Shown: piece by piece, positions 14,648-24,061 of the stretch
Layout: every line of letters starts with the position of its first letter
Numbering within the stretch: the stretch's first letter is position 1
NCBI RefSeq assembly: GCF_016909125.1
Contig: NZ_JAFBFD010000001.1
Coordinates: forward strand, 1 to 64,000
Length of the DNA stretch: 64,000 nucleotides
Direction of reading: 5' to 3'
Source: Enterococcus lemanii
GTDB lineage: Bacteria; Bacillota; Bacilli; Lactobacillales; Enterococcaceae
Program-made: the position numbers and the translations under genes
Notes under the pieces: model-generated
Told to the model about the DNA's origin: nothing
What the model saw: the letters and a program-made list of their open reading frames with translations, nothing else
Database searches by the model: none

Positions 14648-17116
14648 TTACTCTATTTGTTTTGGTAGCCACTCCCAGAGTCTTAAATCCTCCTGCCCTA
14701 GTGACCACATACACATGCCTCGAAGTTTCCACCGATAAGCTGCTTCATTTGCCCAGTACACAAGGCTATCCACATCCTGATAATAAAGAATGGAAAATCC
14801 GTCACCATCACCTAAGAAAATACGAGATATCCAGATGTTAATATCCCTTAGAATGATGGTGACACTGTAGTCATTTCCACACTGAATGGATGGCATCATA
14901 TCTGAATGAAAAAAATCATAATCTAGGGAGATGCTTTCACTTCTTGTGGCTGATTCTTCAAGGTCTGCTGTTAAAGTAAACACTTGAAACTCATCATCCC
15001 AAGAACAGTTACTTCTTGATAGCCGACCATATGTTTTAAATGCCCCATCTGGCATAAGCACGTCAAAGCGTTCATAAGGCTCATAGGTCCAAGCATCGCC
15101 TAAGCGAAGCAACTGGCAATGGACTTTATTATCCGAACGAATACCTACATACCCTGTCACATCCGAGCAAGTGGCTGTAAAGCGCAGTGTATTGGATGCA
15201 GAGGAATAGACCCGCACTTGATTGCCACGCTTTCGAATTTCTAGAGTGTAAAAGCTTGGATTCGATCGAATGTTTGCGGCCGATGTTTTTGAAAAGCTGG
15301 TGGCATAACTACCTTTTAAAGTAGAACCTTCATACAGTTCAATACGCTGGTTATCATAATTAAAGCAACAATAAATCGTTCCAATAAAAACACCTGCCTT
15401 GCCACTAAAGGTCTCAGGAAAAATAATCTGCGCCCTTAAATGTATATCTGAAAAATTGTTGTAGTTCCATGCTAACTGACCCTTACCCTCCAGTTGGGAA
15501 TAGGGTCTATTCATCGAACTGCTTGTATCTTGCCACACACTCCATTCCCCCGATAATGTTGTCCAGTAGCTTTGGGGGAGAGGGTTATCATCTCTAAAAT
15601 CCTCATACCACACAAGGGCAGAATCTGCTTTTCTTCTAAGCATCTCAAGCGTCAACTTAAAACCAGTTGCAGGCCCTACCATATCACCATTTACATCTTT
15701 GAAATGTCTAGGAGCAAGGGTATATTCTGCTTCACCAACTGTTGGCTCCTCAGAAAATGAAGAACAGACTCTAAATCCATAAAACTGTGCACCCTTTGCC
15801 CCAAGCGAAATGGTGATGGTATGTGTTCCTTGAGAAAGGCTCACTCCTTTTTTCAGTACCGTCCAGAAAGTCGTTCTCCAATAAGGCCACCACAGTCTGT
15901 TTTCAGAAAAATCTACTTCATTTCCATCAAGGGAGATGTGAATACTATTCTTATCCCAAAAGGGAAAGCCTAGCTTTACTGCTACATCATAAGTTCCTGC
16001 CTGAGCAAGCGTGAAATGATAGGTTGCCGCACCTTCATCCCCCAGTGTTGTGACGCTATTAGAAACAGAAACAACACCAGAATAACTATCCGGCATGGCA
16101 TCATGATCCACATAAACAGTTCCAAAGGCTAACTTTTGTTGTTTGCCATAGGCCGTCAGATACTGTCTGCCATTGTAGCTTGCAGATAAGAGTGGGTAGC
16201 TATAGCGAGTGGCATCTCTTCCTTCCATATAATCGTAGACATGCGGCAATGCCCAAGGCACTTTATTCTCATCATCCCAGTAAGCCACGATGGGAATAAA
16301 CGGTTGAGGAGGCGCATCGTCTGTGAAATTATAGGCTCCTGTCATCCAGTATTTTGCCGCATAGTAGGTATGAGACGTTCCCCTATAGGCTTTACCTAGG
16401 TTTTCTGGTGTGTCATAGATTTGCCAGTTCCAGCCATAAGCAGGCATTCCAAAGAAAATCTTGTCGGGATTCATCACTGTAACGGCATAATCATAAATGC
16501 CTTCAAGCCAGCTTCTTGGAGATACAGGTCCCGGTGCAGAACCTGACCAAGCCATACCATAACTCATAATTGATGCGGTATCGCAATAAGGGTCTAAGTC
16601 TCCGTAAACGCACCAATTCTCACCACCTACTGAACCATTGACACTGGTCATACCGGGAAGGCAAATGTTCATCAGTTTACTTGAATCATAGGCTTTGATG
16701 GTGTTGTAAATATTTTTAAACATGGTCGTTGACTCAGCATGAGTGGAATAGTCATCGCCTCTTTCTAGGTCAATATCAATACCATCGCACCAAGGATACT
16801 TTTCCATAAGACGAATAAGCTCGGATAGAAACAGTTCCTGAGCGCCATTCGTGTTGTCTCTCAATGCTCTAAAAATACTATTTGCACCATCATTGGCAAT
16901 GGTCAGTAGCCATTTGATGTGACGATAACGGTTAATGTAGGGGAGCATACTGCTGATGGTGACACCACTCTCAACAATCTCACCGGTAGTTCGTACCTTA
17001 AAAGAAAAAAGACCGATGGTATCAATCCGGTCTCCGTATTTCTCTAAAGCTTCATACATTCGTGCATTTCCCATAAAAGTCCACACCATGATTTTCTTGC
17101 CTTTTAGTCGTTCCAT
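14648..17116 (-). CDS. Phage tail-associated glycoside hydrolase family 18 protein
   Basis: 822 residues. Residues about 1-330 form a GH18 barrel with the catalytic signature CDGIDIDLERG (DxxDxDxE), preceded by WLLTIANDG and followed by ICLPGMT, ASIMSYGMAW and FFGMPAYGW. The middle and C-terminal parts look like beta-sandwich carbohydrate-binding modules (THTITISLGAKGAQFYGFRV; YTLEIRKRGNQVRVY). GH18 enzymes cut beta-1,4 GlcNAc linkages. Its place after the tail fibre genes and before the lysis cassette suggests a virion-borne enzyme for wall or surface polysaccharide during entry. The short N-terminus (MERLKGKKIMVW) lacks a signal peptide. Confidence 0.88.
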   Translation of the reverse strand: MERLKGKKIMVWTFMGNARMYEALEKYGDRIDTIGLFSFKVRTTGEIVESGVTISSMLPYINRYRHIKWLLTIANDGANSIFRALRDNTNGAQELFLSELIRLMEKYPWCDGIDIDLERGDDYSTHAESTTMFKNIYNTIKAYDSSKLMNICLPGMTSVNGSVGGENWCVYGDLDPYCDTASIMSYGMAWSGSAPGPVSPRSWLEGIYDYAVTVMNPDKIFFGMPAYGWNWQIYDTPENLGKAYRGTSHTYYAAKYWMTGAYNFTDDAPPQPFIPIVAYWDDENKVPWALPHVYDYMEGRDATRYSYPLLSASYNGRQYLTAYGKQQKLAFGTVYVDHDAMPDSYSGVVSVSNSVTTLGDEGAATYHFTLAQAGTYDVAVKLGFPFWDKNSIHISLDGNEVDFSENRLWWPYWRTTFWTVLKKGVSLSQGTHTITISLGAKGAQFYGFRVCSSFSEEPTVGEAEYTLAPRHFKDVNGDMVGPATGFKLTLEMLRRKADSALVWYEDFRDDNPLPQSYWTTLSGEWSVWQDTSSSMNRPYSQLEGKGQLAWNYNNFSDIHLRAQIIFPETFSGKAGVFIGTIYCCFNYDNQRIELYEGSTLKGSYATSFSKTSAANIRSNPSFYTLEIRKRGNQVRVYSSASNTLRFTATCSDVTGYVGIRSDNKVHCQLLRLGDAWTYEPYERFDVLMPDGAFKTYGRLSRSNCSWDDEFQVFTLTADLEESATRSESISLDYDFFHSDMMPSIQCGNDYSVTIILRDINIWISRIFLGDGDGFSILYYQDVDSLVYWANEAAYRWKLRGMCMWSLGQEDLRLWEWLPKQIE

Positions 17117-17700
17117 TAGAATGGCTCACCTCCGTCTTGCATTTCCTGCATGGTAAACAGCACCCTTGCAGATTTCCCTTTTTCAAGGGTCACTTTGTGC
17201 TTTGAGTCCCAAGCAGCACTGTATTGATAGAACCCCTCTTTGGGTTCGCTTACTCCGTTTTTGGTACACTCTCGTGTAGATGCTAGGAGCGCCAACTCAA
17301 CATCTTTTCCAATGGTTCCAGGGAAGGAGACCTGTTGCCCTCCTATACCTTGGCTTAGTTTCACTGTTACCGCAGACATAGAAAGCTTTGGATAGATATG
17401 AATATCAAGTCCTGCAGAGGTTTCACCAACATTAAATAAAATAATGGTTTCCTCTGAACGGACCACACCGTTAAACCAAACAGGATTCTTGATACTGCCA
17501 TCTTCCTTTAGTTTTTCTAACCTACTTTCTGTATGAGGCGCATAACCATTTAGAACAGGTCCTTCTTGTAACTGGATGTCCGTAAACCAAATCATGCCAG
17601 TGCAATCATAGAGGGTAGGTTTTATGCTTACACTCATGACACGCTTATCTTGTTTTTTATTTATCACTTCCGCTAACCTGATAAATTTAACCTTAACCAT
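17116..17700 (-). CDS. Tail-fibre-associated protein (194 aa)
   Basis: The start overlaps the preceding gene by 8 bp and the stop overlaps the GH18 gene start. Its beginning (CTGMIWFTDIQLQEGPVLNGYAPH) repeats the end of the 66-residue protein before it (CTGTFYITDLFLQAG...GWVGH). This is the closing strand pattern of jelly-roll carbohydrate-binding modules. The remainder (NPVWFNGVVRSEETIILFN...) is a separate beta-rich domain. Probably a minor tail-tip component; no catalytic motif is seen. Confidence 0.75.
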   Translation of the reverse strand: MVKVKFIRLAEVINKKQDKRVMSVSIKPTLYDCTGMIWFTDIQLQEGPVLNGYAPHTESRLEKLKEDGSIKNPVWFNGVVRSEETIILFNVGETSAGLDIHIYPKLSMSAVTVKLSQGIGGQQVSFPGTIGKDVELALLASTRECTKNGVSEPKEGFYQYSAAWDSKHKVTLEKGKSARVLFTMQEMQDGGEPF

Positions 17701-17893
17701 CTAACGTCCACCTTATTTCACAGGGATGACCTACCCATCCCGTGACCACTGAGCCTGCTTGTAAAAAGAGATCCGTAATATAAAAAGTGCCTGTGCAATT
17801 TGTGACACAGACACGGATGGTAATGGATTTTACTTTAGAAGAGTAGCTTTCTGGGAGTATCTTTTCTGATGTTCTTGAAAAATAAGCCACCAA
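17693..17893 (-). CDS. Small tail-tip protein, half of a jelly-roll module (66 aa)
   Basis: GTG start at 17893 with AGGAGGTGGATTG ahead. It consists only of the second half of a beta-sandwich: VKSITIRVCVTNCTGTFYIT, then DLFLQAGSVVTGWVGHP. The first half appears to be the C-terminus of the large tail protein upstream (SYTLSAQIASENLG, ...QVGIEVVIEYEDGTTETRFI). The two would pair to form one fold from two polypeptides. This may be a normal feature of this phage group. Confidence 0.7.
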   Translation of the reverse strand: MVAYFSRTSEKILPESYSSKVKSITIRVCVTNCTGTFYITDLFLQAGSVVTGWVGHPCEIRWTLDG

Positions 17894-17902
17894 TCCACCT
17901 CC

Positions 17903-20428
17903 TTAATACAAATCAATAAATCTTGTTTCTGTCGTACCATCTTCATATTCAATAACCACTTCAATGCCAACCTGTGAGTCGCTACTCAGCTTGCCTAGGT
18001 TTTCAGATGCGATTTGTGCCGAGAGCGTGTAGCTAGAACGATTCGCTGGATAGATGGTCTGAGCCATACTCTTTGTCATATTGGCTACACCAATCGCCTT
18101 AAAGGATGTCGACCCACTTACACCGTTATCACCATCTACTTCAAAGCCTGAATTAACCCAGTAAGCCATGCCATCATCAGCACGAGAATTTCGCAGCAGA
18201 TTAAAAGGCACCATTTCCCGGATATCATTGTTCGTCACCATACTGGTGCCTTCGAGAGAATCTGCAACGTTATCCCACTGGCTTGCAGAACTACCCAGAT
18301 TTTTAAGGGCAGTAGATAGTTCTAATACTGTATTCCATGGTTCTTGTAAGTTATATTCTCTTCGTATAACACGAGTTGTCACCGACAGTCCTAAATCTTT
18401 ATCTTCTACATGAACATAATCGCCAAGCGACCATGCTTCATGCTCATAACCTGTTAACACCGATAAATCCATTGCGTTTAAAACATAAGAGATGTTTGGT
18501 TTTGAATACTGAGCAAGCCGCATCTGTGTATATTCTTTCATTTGATAGGGATTGGTAAAGGAAGAACAATCAAGCGTTGATATCCGAATATCAGACGAAT
18601 ACGTATAATCCTCCACATATGCCTTTCCACCATTGATGTCTGCAAAGGTAAGACCATCGCTACCAATGGCATAGAGCCTTGTTACAAGACTTCTGGTATC
18701 AACGACTCTTTTAATGCTCTTCATATTTTTCTTATAGGCGAACAATGCACCACTATCCGTACCATAGACCGTTAAGAGATGGACCAGCCGATTGGGGCAA
18801 TCAAAGACGAGATCACCTCCATGTAAGTCTGCCACGCTTCGGAGTATGGATAAAGCATTCTTTTCTGTACTGGTCCAGGTTCTCTTTGTTCTCACATTGA
18901 CAGTGCCTACACTCCACTCCGTACCTTCTAGAGCGTAAGCCATAGCAGCCTCAGCAGTTTCCGCATCAAATTTATGTTCTTCTTTTCTCACTGAAAAGGT
19001 TAGGTCATAAAACTCTGCTTCGGCATACACTTCTGTCGCTAAATTCCCTTCGCTGTCTTTTGTATCTGTCAAAGTCCTTACTTTGTAGACGTCATCAACA
19101 ATCTGGATTTTCTTTTCACTATCAATAAATCCCCGCTTGGTATCACGGTAGGGGATCATAAAGGAGAGCGTATCCTCGCCATTGATTTCACTGGTTACTA
19201 CAATGTTATAAGCATTTTCTAACACAGCCTCCCAAGCCCCATTTGAATCCAGTACGACCGGTCTTGAAAAACCAATCCTCTCATAAGGTGACTTTGGAAT
19301 GTCATAAAGCCTGATATCAATAATTCGCGGGGTCTTACTCGTATCTGTGGTAGTAAGCGTGACTCTAAAGCGAATGTATGCCTTATTCGGAGATATCAAT
19401 TTTCCATCAAGTGCAATGGCTGTCCAATCACTCCAATGAACTAGGTCATCGCTTGTTGAGGTTTCTATTGGCCCAACTGCAGTTACCCCAGAAATATATT
19501 CACTGGTAACGGAAATCCGACCTGTGCCAGACAGATTACACGTTGCCGGAGCCGTATATAGTGTTCCTTCCGTAGGGTAAACACCTTCTGTTTCCCTTAA
19601 ACTCACGACTCCCGGTACGCTAAGGGCATCAACAGCACCACCCATATCACCACCGTTAGTCAAAAGAGACCCATTGAAATAATCAATCAAATCATCCGTT
19701 GTAAGACAGGAATCCATATCGAAAAACCAGTCATCAAATCTTCCAGCATACCAATAGGCATCTGCCTGCATGCCCATAATGATGTCGGCCGTGCAAGAAG
19801 GATTTAGTGTGCCTGTAAAGGAATAGGTCGGGGATACCCAGCTCGTTCCACTCGTCTTATCTCCCAGTACAATCCATGCATTTTTATTGTTTGGTTCTAT
19901 GACCGTGCAAATAAAATACACACCACCATTGATTAAAGAAAAAGGCGGTGTCGTTGTTTGGTCGAGTATAAGAGAACCACTAGCGTTATAAAGCATGATT
20001 CTAGGTCTGCCGGCAAAGAGCGACAGGTAAAAGATAGGCTGACCAGGACCATAGCGCGTATTTAATATAGGGCAATAGGTATTTCCAACCGAATAAGTAG
20101 TCGGTATCATCCATCCGCCAACAAGGATTCGTTCTCCCATCTCCGAAAAGAAAGTACCATCATTGGCCACTTTAAGGTAGGTTTTTTCTGTAGCGGGATT
20201 GTTGATGTTGATTCGGATGTGTCTCCCTTTTTGGCCGCTTTGAAGGCTTGCAGTTGTTCCTAGATAATTGACAAGTTCTATTTTTCTGTCTAACCCAGAA
20301 GAGTCTGCAAGATATCCATTTTCATCTACCGATACATCATTAAATCGCCACAGTCCAGATTTTGCATATTCGACTGGGAACTCTCCCGTAAAATCTGTCT
20401 GTTTATTTAAAATTGTTTTTAGTGCCAC
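17903..20428 (-). CDS. Tail protein with LamG-like and prophage endopeptidase-tail domains (Tal/receptor binding)
   Basis: 841 residues, GTG start with GGAGGTGATCCA ahead. Residues about 20-265 look like a concanavalin/LamG fold (GLWRFNDVSVDENG, ...YWYAGRFDDWFFDMDS). About 390-720 match the siphovirus tail-associated (prophage tail endopeptidase) module: SEINGEDTLSFMIPYRD, VYKVRTLTDTKD and the repeat-like LSILRSVADLHGGDLVFD. A jelly-roll half sits at the C-terminus. It follows the distal tail protein and probably forms the tail tip and binds the host surface. No lytic motif could be confirmed. Confidence 0.85.
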   Translation of the reverse strand: MALKTILNKQTDFTGEFPVEYAKSGLWRFNDVSVDENGYLADSSGLDRKIELVNYLGTTASLQSGQKGRHIRININNPATEKTYLKVANDGTFFSEMGERILVGGWMIPTTYSVGNTYCPILNTRYGPGQPIFYLSLFAGRPRIMLYNASGSLILDQTTTPPFSLINGGVYFICTVIEPNNKNAWIVLGDKTSGTSWVSPTYSFTGTLNPSCTADIIMGMQADAYWYAGRFDDWFFDMDSCLTTDDLIDYFNGSLLTNGGDMGGAVDALSVPGVVSLRETEGVYPTEGTLYTAPATCNLSGTGRISVTSEYISGVTAVGPIETSTSDDLVHWSDWTAIALDGKLISPNKAYIRFRVTLTTTDTSKTPRIIDIRLYDIPKSPYERIGFSRPVVLDSNGAWEAVLENAYNIVVTSEINGEDTLSFMIPYRDTKRGFIDSEKKIQIVDDVYKVRTLTDTKDSEGNLATEVYAEAEFYDLTFSVRKEEHKFDAETAEAAMAYALEGTEWSVGTVNVRTKRTWTSTEKNALSILRSVADLHGGDLVFDCPNRLVHLLTVYGTDSGALFAYKKNMKSIKRVVDTRSLVTRLYAIGSDGLTFADINGGKAYVEDYTYSSDIRISTLDCSSFTNPYQMKEYTQMRLAQYSKPNISYVLNAMDLSVLTGYEHEAWSLGDYVHVEDKDLGLSVTTRVIRREYNLQEPWNTVLELSTALKNLGSSASQWDNVADSLEGTSMVTNNDIREMVPFNLLRNSRADDGMAYWVNSGFEVDGDNGVSGSTSFKAIGVANMTKSMAQTIYPANRSSYTLSAQIASENLGKLSSDSQVGIEVVIEYEDGTTETRFIDLY

Positions 20429-20432
20429 TGGA

Positions 20433-21209
20433 TCACCTCCATCTACTGCGAGCCTTTATTTCAAGCGCTGTAAATACAGCATTATTTGTTGTAATTGCTA
20501 GGATATTCGTGCCTACATGAAGACTTGGAAACTGTATCTCCTTTAGGTATGGCAAAGCGTTTCTTAAAATTATCCCGTTTTCGTCTTCCACATAAGCCGT
20601 CATCTTATCTGTATCAATGACAAGGATTTCTTCCTTCAAAAGTACAGCATTCACTATTTTCATTTCCAAGCCATTGGTTGTAACAGAAATAGAATTGTTC
20701 ACACCCGATGTGATAATTCCCTTCAAGCGATACATAGGATTGGATGCTACATTACCGGTCTGTCTTGTTATCGTGTGACTTCCTTCGCTTTCTATTAAAT
20801 AATTTTCATCCGTAATGGCATAAGCAAAAGGGTCAGGACAGAAAAACTTCAAGTTAAAACTGCCTGAAAAACGAATGAGTCGTTCACAATCCACTTTCTC
20901 ATTCAGCCTCGCCATGAAATACCTGTCTGGCACATCATCAAAAACGAGTTCTTTTAATCCTTGCATGGGATCAAGCCATGTTGACAGTTCGTCAAGGGTA
21001 CTCACCAGAGCAGAAAAGCTGTGCTTGGGATAGATATTACAAGCTACATTGATTTCTCTGTAATCAAAATCAGCCCCAAAGTCTGTCACACCATACTTTC
21101 CAGGTACGGTGGTGGTAAAATTTCGCATCCCTCCACAGACCTGCCAGGAAGTGAGCCTGGCTTTTAGTCCCATGCTTTTTGAAGAAATATCGTCATATAA
21201 AAAACCCAT
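20433..21209 (-). CDS. Distal tail protein (Dit, siphovirus ORF46 family)
   Basis: 258 residues from ATG 21209 (MGFLYDDISSKSMGLKARL), with AGGAGGTGTGCCA ahead; the GTG at 21215 is too close to the ribosome binding site. GKYGVTDFGADFDYREINVACNIYP, DLDELSTWLDP-like helix and PDRYFMARLNEKVDCERLIRFS are standard Dit features, followed by SFNLKFFCPDPFAY and a galectin-like C-terminal domain. It forms the hub between tail tube and tip and lies between the tape measure gene and the tip gene. Confidence 0.9.
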   Translation of the reverse strand: MGFLYDDISSKSMGLKARLTSWQVCGGMRNFTTTVPGKYGVTDFGADFDYREINVACNIYPKHSFSALVSTLDELSTWLDPMQGLKELVFDDVPDRYFMARLNEKVDCERLIRFSGSFNLKFFCPDPFAYAITDENYLIESEGSHTITRQTGNVASNPMYRLKGIITSGVNNSISVTTNGLEMKIVNAVLLKEEILVIDTDKMTAYVEDENGIILRNALPYLKEIQFPSLHVGTNILAITTNNAVFTALEIKARSRWR

Positions 21210-21221
21210 TGGCACACCTCC

Positions 21222-23828
21222 TTATGTTGTAGAAAACCGACCCTGAGCACGAGAGCCTGTCTGAATTAAGTTATAAAGTTCTTGAGATACCCTTCTGATA
21301 TCATCTTCACTTCGTACAATCATTTGCTGTACAGTAACCAGCGATCCACTGACACCACCTAGGGAAGAGGTCGCTGCATTTGAAATCACGCCACCTACAG
21401 AAGTATCCACTGAAAAGTCTGTAGGCAAGGATGTACTCATATCGCTGGCCAGACTAGTCATCACATCGTTGATATCCTCGCTCATCATTTCAGCCGCTTT
21501 TACAGCCTCATCACCATTATCTTGGATAGAACCTGCAAGACCTTTCACAAGCATTTCACCAACCCACCCCATCTGTTTCGATGGTGATTTGATACCGAAG
21601 AAATCCTTGATGCCCGTCCAAATGCCACTAATCCAACCACTCACTTTATTCCATAACCAAGAAGCAAGGGATTGAATACCCTGCCATAGTCCTTTTACAA
21701 TGTTGCCACCCACCGTCACGATGGAACCCATGGAGTTTGTAAATGCTCTGACGATGCCGCCAATAATCTGAGGCACTGCTTTTACGATTTCTACCACAAT
21801 GGTTGGTAAATTCTGAATGAGTGCTACAAATAGCTGAACCCCTGCCATAATGATCTTGTCGATGTTTCCAATCAAGGCATTTACGATACTTGAAATGATT
21901 TGAGGGATTGCCGCCACAATAGTGGTAATAATGGTCGGTAGATTTTGAATCAGTGCAACAAGTAAGTCGACACCCGCTTGTATGAGTTGTGGAATCGAAC
22001 TTAAAATCCCATTTAGTATTCCATCAATAATCTGTGGAATCGCCTCAACAATTGCCGTAATAATTTCAGGCAAGGCTGTAACCAGCGATGTTAATAGCCG
22101 AATACCTGCATCTATAATCTGAGGAATTGCGCTTATAATAAAATCAACGATTGCCAAAATAATCGTAGGGAGAGCCTCAATTAGTTGCGGGATCGCTTCG
22201 AGTAGCCCCTGAGCCAAACCAAGTATTAACTGCAGTGCTGCATCGAGCAGCATGGGTAGATTATCCACCAAACCTTGCACAATCGTAGTAATTGCATTAA
22301 CTGCCGCAGGAATCAGTTCTGGCATTGCTTGCCCAAGGCCATCTACTAAAGCCGCTATTAACTGAACGGCTGTATCCACTAGCAGTGGTAAGTTTTCAAT
22401 CAACGCATTCACAATCGTGAGAATGGAATCAACTGCTACCGGTATTAGGGTAGGTAGTAGGTTCATCAGTGCGTTCAGTACCTGAGTAAATAAATCTGTC
22501 ACGGTGGCAAGGAGTGTCGGTAACAAATCTGAGATGGCATCTAGCAATGCTTCAATGGCTATAGGTAGTGCTTTTACGATATTTTCAATCACTGGAGTAA
22601 TGTTTTTCACCACCGACTGAAAGGCATCCACCATGTTTTTACTGAGTTGTTCCATATCTGCATCTGCATTCCCAAAACCAACTAAAAGATTTTGTAAAGC
22701 CGATTGGAAGGCATTCAAGGACCCTGAAATAGTCTCCTCTGCCTCAAGAGCAGTCGTACCAGCAATGCCCATGCTTTCTTGAATGACATGGATGGCAGAA
22801 ACTACATCGGCATAAGAAGAAACATCGTACTCAATGCCAGAGATAGCCTCGGCATCAGCAAGGAGTCGCTCCATTTCACTTTTTGTACCGCCATAACCAA
22901 GTTTAAGGTTATCCAGCATGGTGTAATTTTGCTTGGCAAAACCCTGATAGGCATTTTGAATGGATTCCATGTCTGTACCCATTTTATTGGCATTGTCAGA
23001 CATATCGGTAATCGCCATATCCGCATATTTAACGGCTTTTTCTGTATCTCCTCCAAGAGAAGAAATAAGGCTTGCAGAAAACGAAGTGACCGTTTCCATG
23101 TAGTCATTGGCAGAAAGACCTGCCGTCTTATAGGCATTCGATGCATAGTCTTGTAACTGCTGAGAGTTTTCTCTAAAAAGCGTATCCACACCACCGACTA
23201 ATTGTTCGTAATCTGCATAAGCGGAAATGACTTCTTTACCCAGTTTGACAGCCACCGCACCTGCTGCAACAGCAACTGCTCCCATGGCAATGCCGATAGA
23301 TTTTAGAGTTGTACCTAAGCCTTTAAACTTAGATTCAGACTTTTCAGCATAGTCAGCTGCCTCATCAATCTCTTTTCCCATATCATCTGCACTGTCGGTG
23401 ACATCGTTCATTTCACGGTTCATGTCATCGAGAGCATCTTCAGCATCATCATAATTGGAGTTAGCTTCTTCAAGAGCAGCATTATTGCTACTTAACTCTC
23501 GCTCCATATTGTTGAGTGCTGCCTCAGCATTGTTTAGCTGAATCTGCCAGTTCTGTGTTCTTCTATCAGTTTCTCCAAAGGAGGTAGCTGCATTTTCTAG
23601 AGCCGACCTCAAGGTATCAATTTTGCTTTTTTGGGTTTCAATCTCTTTGTTAAGGACTGAATTTCTGGCGGAAAGAGCCTGGACAGACTTATCGTTTTTA
23701 TCAAATTCTGAGGCTACCAGTTTCATTTCAGAGCCAAGGACCTTAAAGGAACGATTGATATCGGTTAATGCCTTTTTAAATTCTTTCTCGCCTTCAAGAC
23801 CGATTTTTAAGCCAAAATTATCTGCCAT
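21222..23828 (-). CDS. Tail tape measure protein
   Basis: 868 residues from ATG 23828 (MADNFGLKIGLEGEKEFKKA), with GGAGGTGGAAAGC ahead. Residues about 20-160 are coiled coil. About 165-195 is a Gly/Ala-rich hydrophobic stretch (IGIAMGAVAVAAGAVAVKLG), then comes the TMP core. Residues about 400-700 are long tandem amphipathic repeats of roughly 35-40 residues built on LPTII-x-x-IV-x-AIPQII. These set tail length and may insert into the membrane during DNA entry. The C-terminal WLWNKVSGWISGIWTGIKDFFGI is the usual end module. Confidence 0.93.
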   Translation of the reverse strand: MADNFGLKIGLEGEKEFKKALTDINRSFKVLGSEMKLVASEFDKNDKSVQALSARNSVLNKEIETQKSKIDTLRSALENAATSFGETDRRTQNWQIQLNNAEAALNNMERELSSNNAALEEANSNYDDAEDALDDMNREMNDVTDSADDMGKEIDEAADYAEKSESKFKGLGTTLKSIGIAMGAVAVAAGAVAVKLGKEVISAYADYEQLVGGVDTLFRENSQQLQDYASNAYKTAGLSANDYMETVTSFSASLISSLGGDTEKAVKYADMAITDMSDNANKMGTDMESIQNAYQGFAKQNYTMLDNLKLGYGGTKSEMERLLADAEAISGIEYDVSSYADVVSAIHVIQESMGIAGTTALEAEETISGSLNAFQSALQNLLVGFGNADADMEQLSKNMVDAFQSVVKNITPVIENIVKALPIAIEALLDAISDLLPTLLATVTDLFTQVLNALMNLLPTLIPVAVDSILTIVNALIENLPLLVDTAVQLIAALVDGLGQAMPELIPAAVNAITTIVQGLVDNLPMLLDAALQLILGLAQGLLEAIPQLIEALPTIILAIVDFIISAIPQIIDAGIRLLTSLVTALPEIITAIVEAIPQIIDGILNGILSSIPQLIQAGVDLLVALIQNLPTIITTIVAAIPQIISSIVNALIGNIDKIIMAGVQLFVALIQNLPTIVVEIVKAVPQIIGGIVRAFTNSMGSIVTVGGNIVKGLWQGIQSLASWLWNKVSGWISGIWTGIKDFFGIKSPSKQMGWVGEMLVKGLAGSIQDNGDEAVKAAEMMSEDINDVMTSLASDMSTSLPTDFSVDTSVGGVISNAATSSLGGVSGSLVTVQQMIVRSEDDIRRVSQELYNLIQTGSRAQGRFSTT

Positions 23829-23845
23829 GCTTTCCACCTCCTTTG

Positions 23846-24061
23846 TCAGATTCCATCAGGGATAATGTCATCGATAAATATCTCTCTTTTTGGTTTTGCC
23901 AGCCCCTGATACTGTTTGTGGCACTCCCACAAGTCTAGTAGCAAACCAAACGGCATCAGCCAAAATTCATCCATGGTCAGATGTAATAGACTGATGCCGT
24001 AATATAAAAGCCTCGTAAATAACTCTTCGTCACTTACGGGGCTACTGCGTTTTTTGGGCTT
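23846..24061 (-). CDS. Tail assembly chaperone, T-part made by -1 frameshift
   Basis: The frame opened by a -1 shift from the chaperone gene reads RSSPVSDEELFTRLLYYGIS, then LLHLTMDEFWLMPFGLLLDL, then WECHKQYQGLAKPKREIFID, and stops at TGA 23846-23848. There is no good start of its own. It overlaps the end of the 127-residue gene at the slippery heptamer A AAA AAC (24049-24055). In lambda-like phages such fusions (gpG-T) assemble the tail on the tape measure protein, which is the next gene. Confidence 0.85.
   Translation of the reverse strand, partial: KPKKRSSPVSDEELFTRLLYYGISLLHLTMDEFWLMPFGLLLDLWECHKQYQGLAKPKREIFIDDIIPDGI

Noticed and set aside
21720-22600. Repetitive DNA that could suggest a tandem repeat or CRISPR-like array
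   Set aside because: The periodicity comes from amphipathic repeats in the tape measure protein, with variable DNA and no fixed spacer length.
22779-23156. A 125-codon plus-strand frame inside the tape measure gene
   Set aside because: Antisense to a clear coding region, low-complexity translation, no ribosome binding site.
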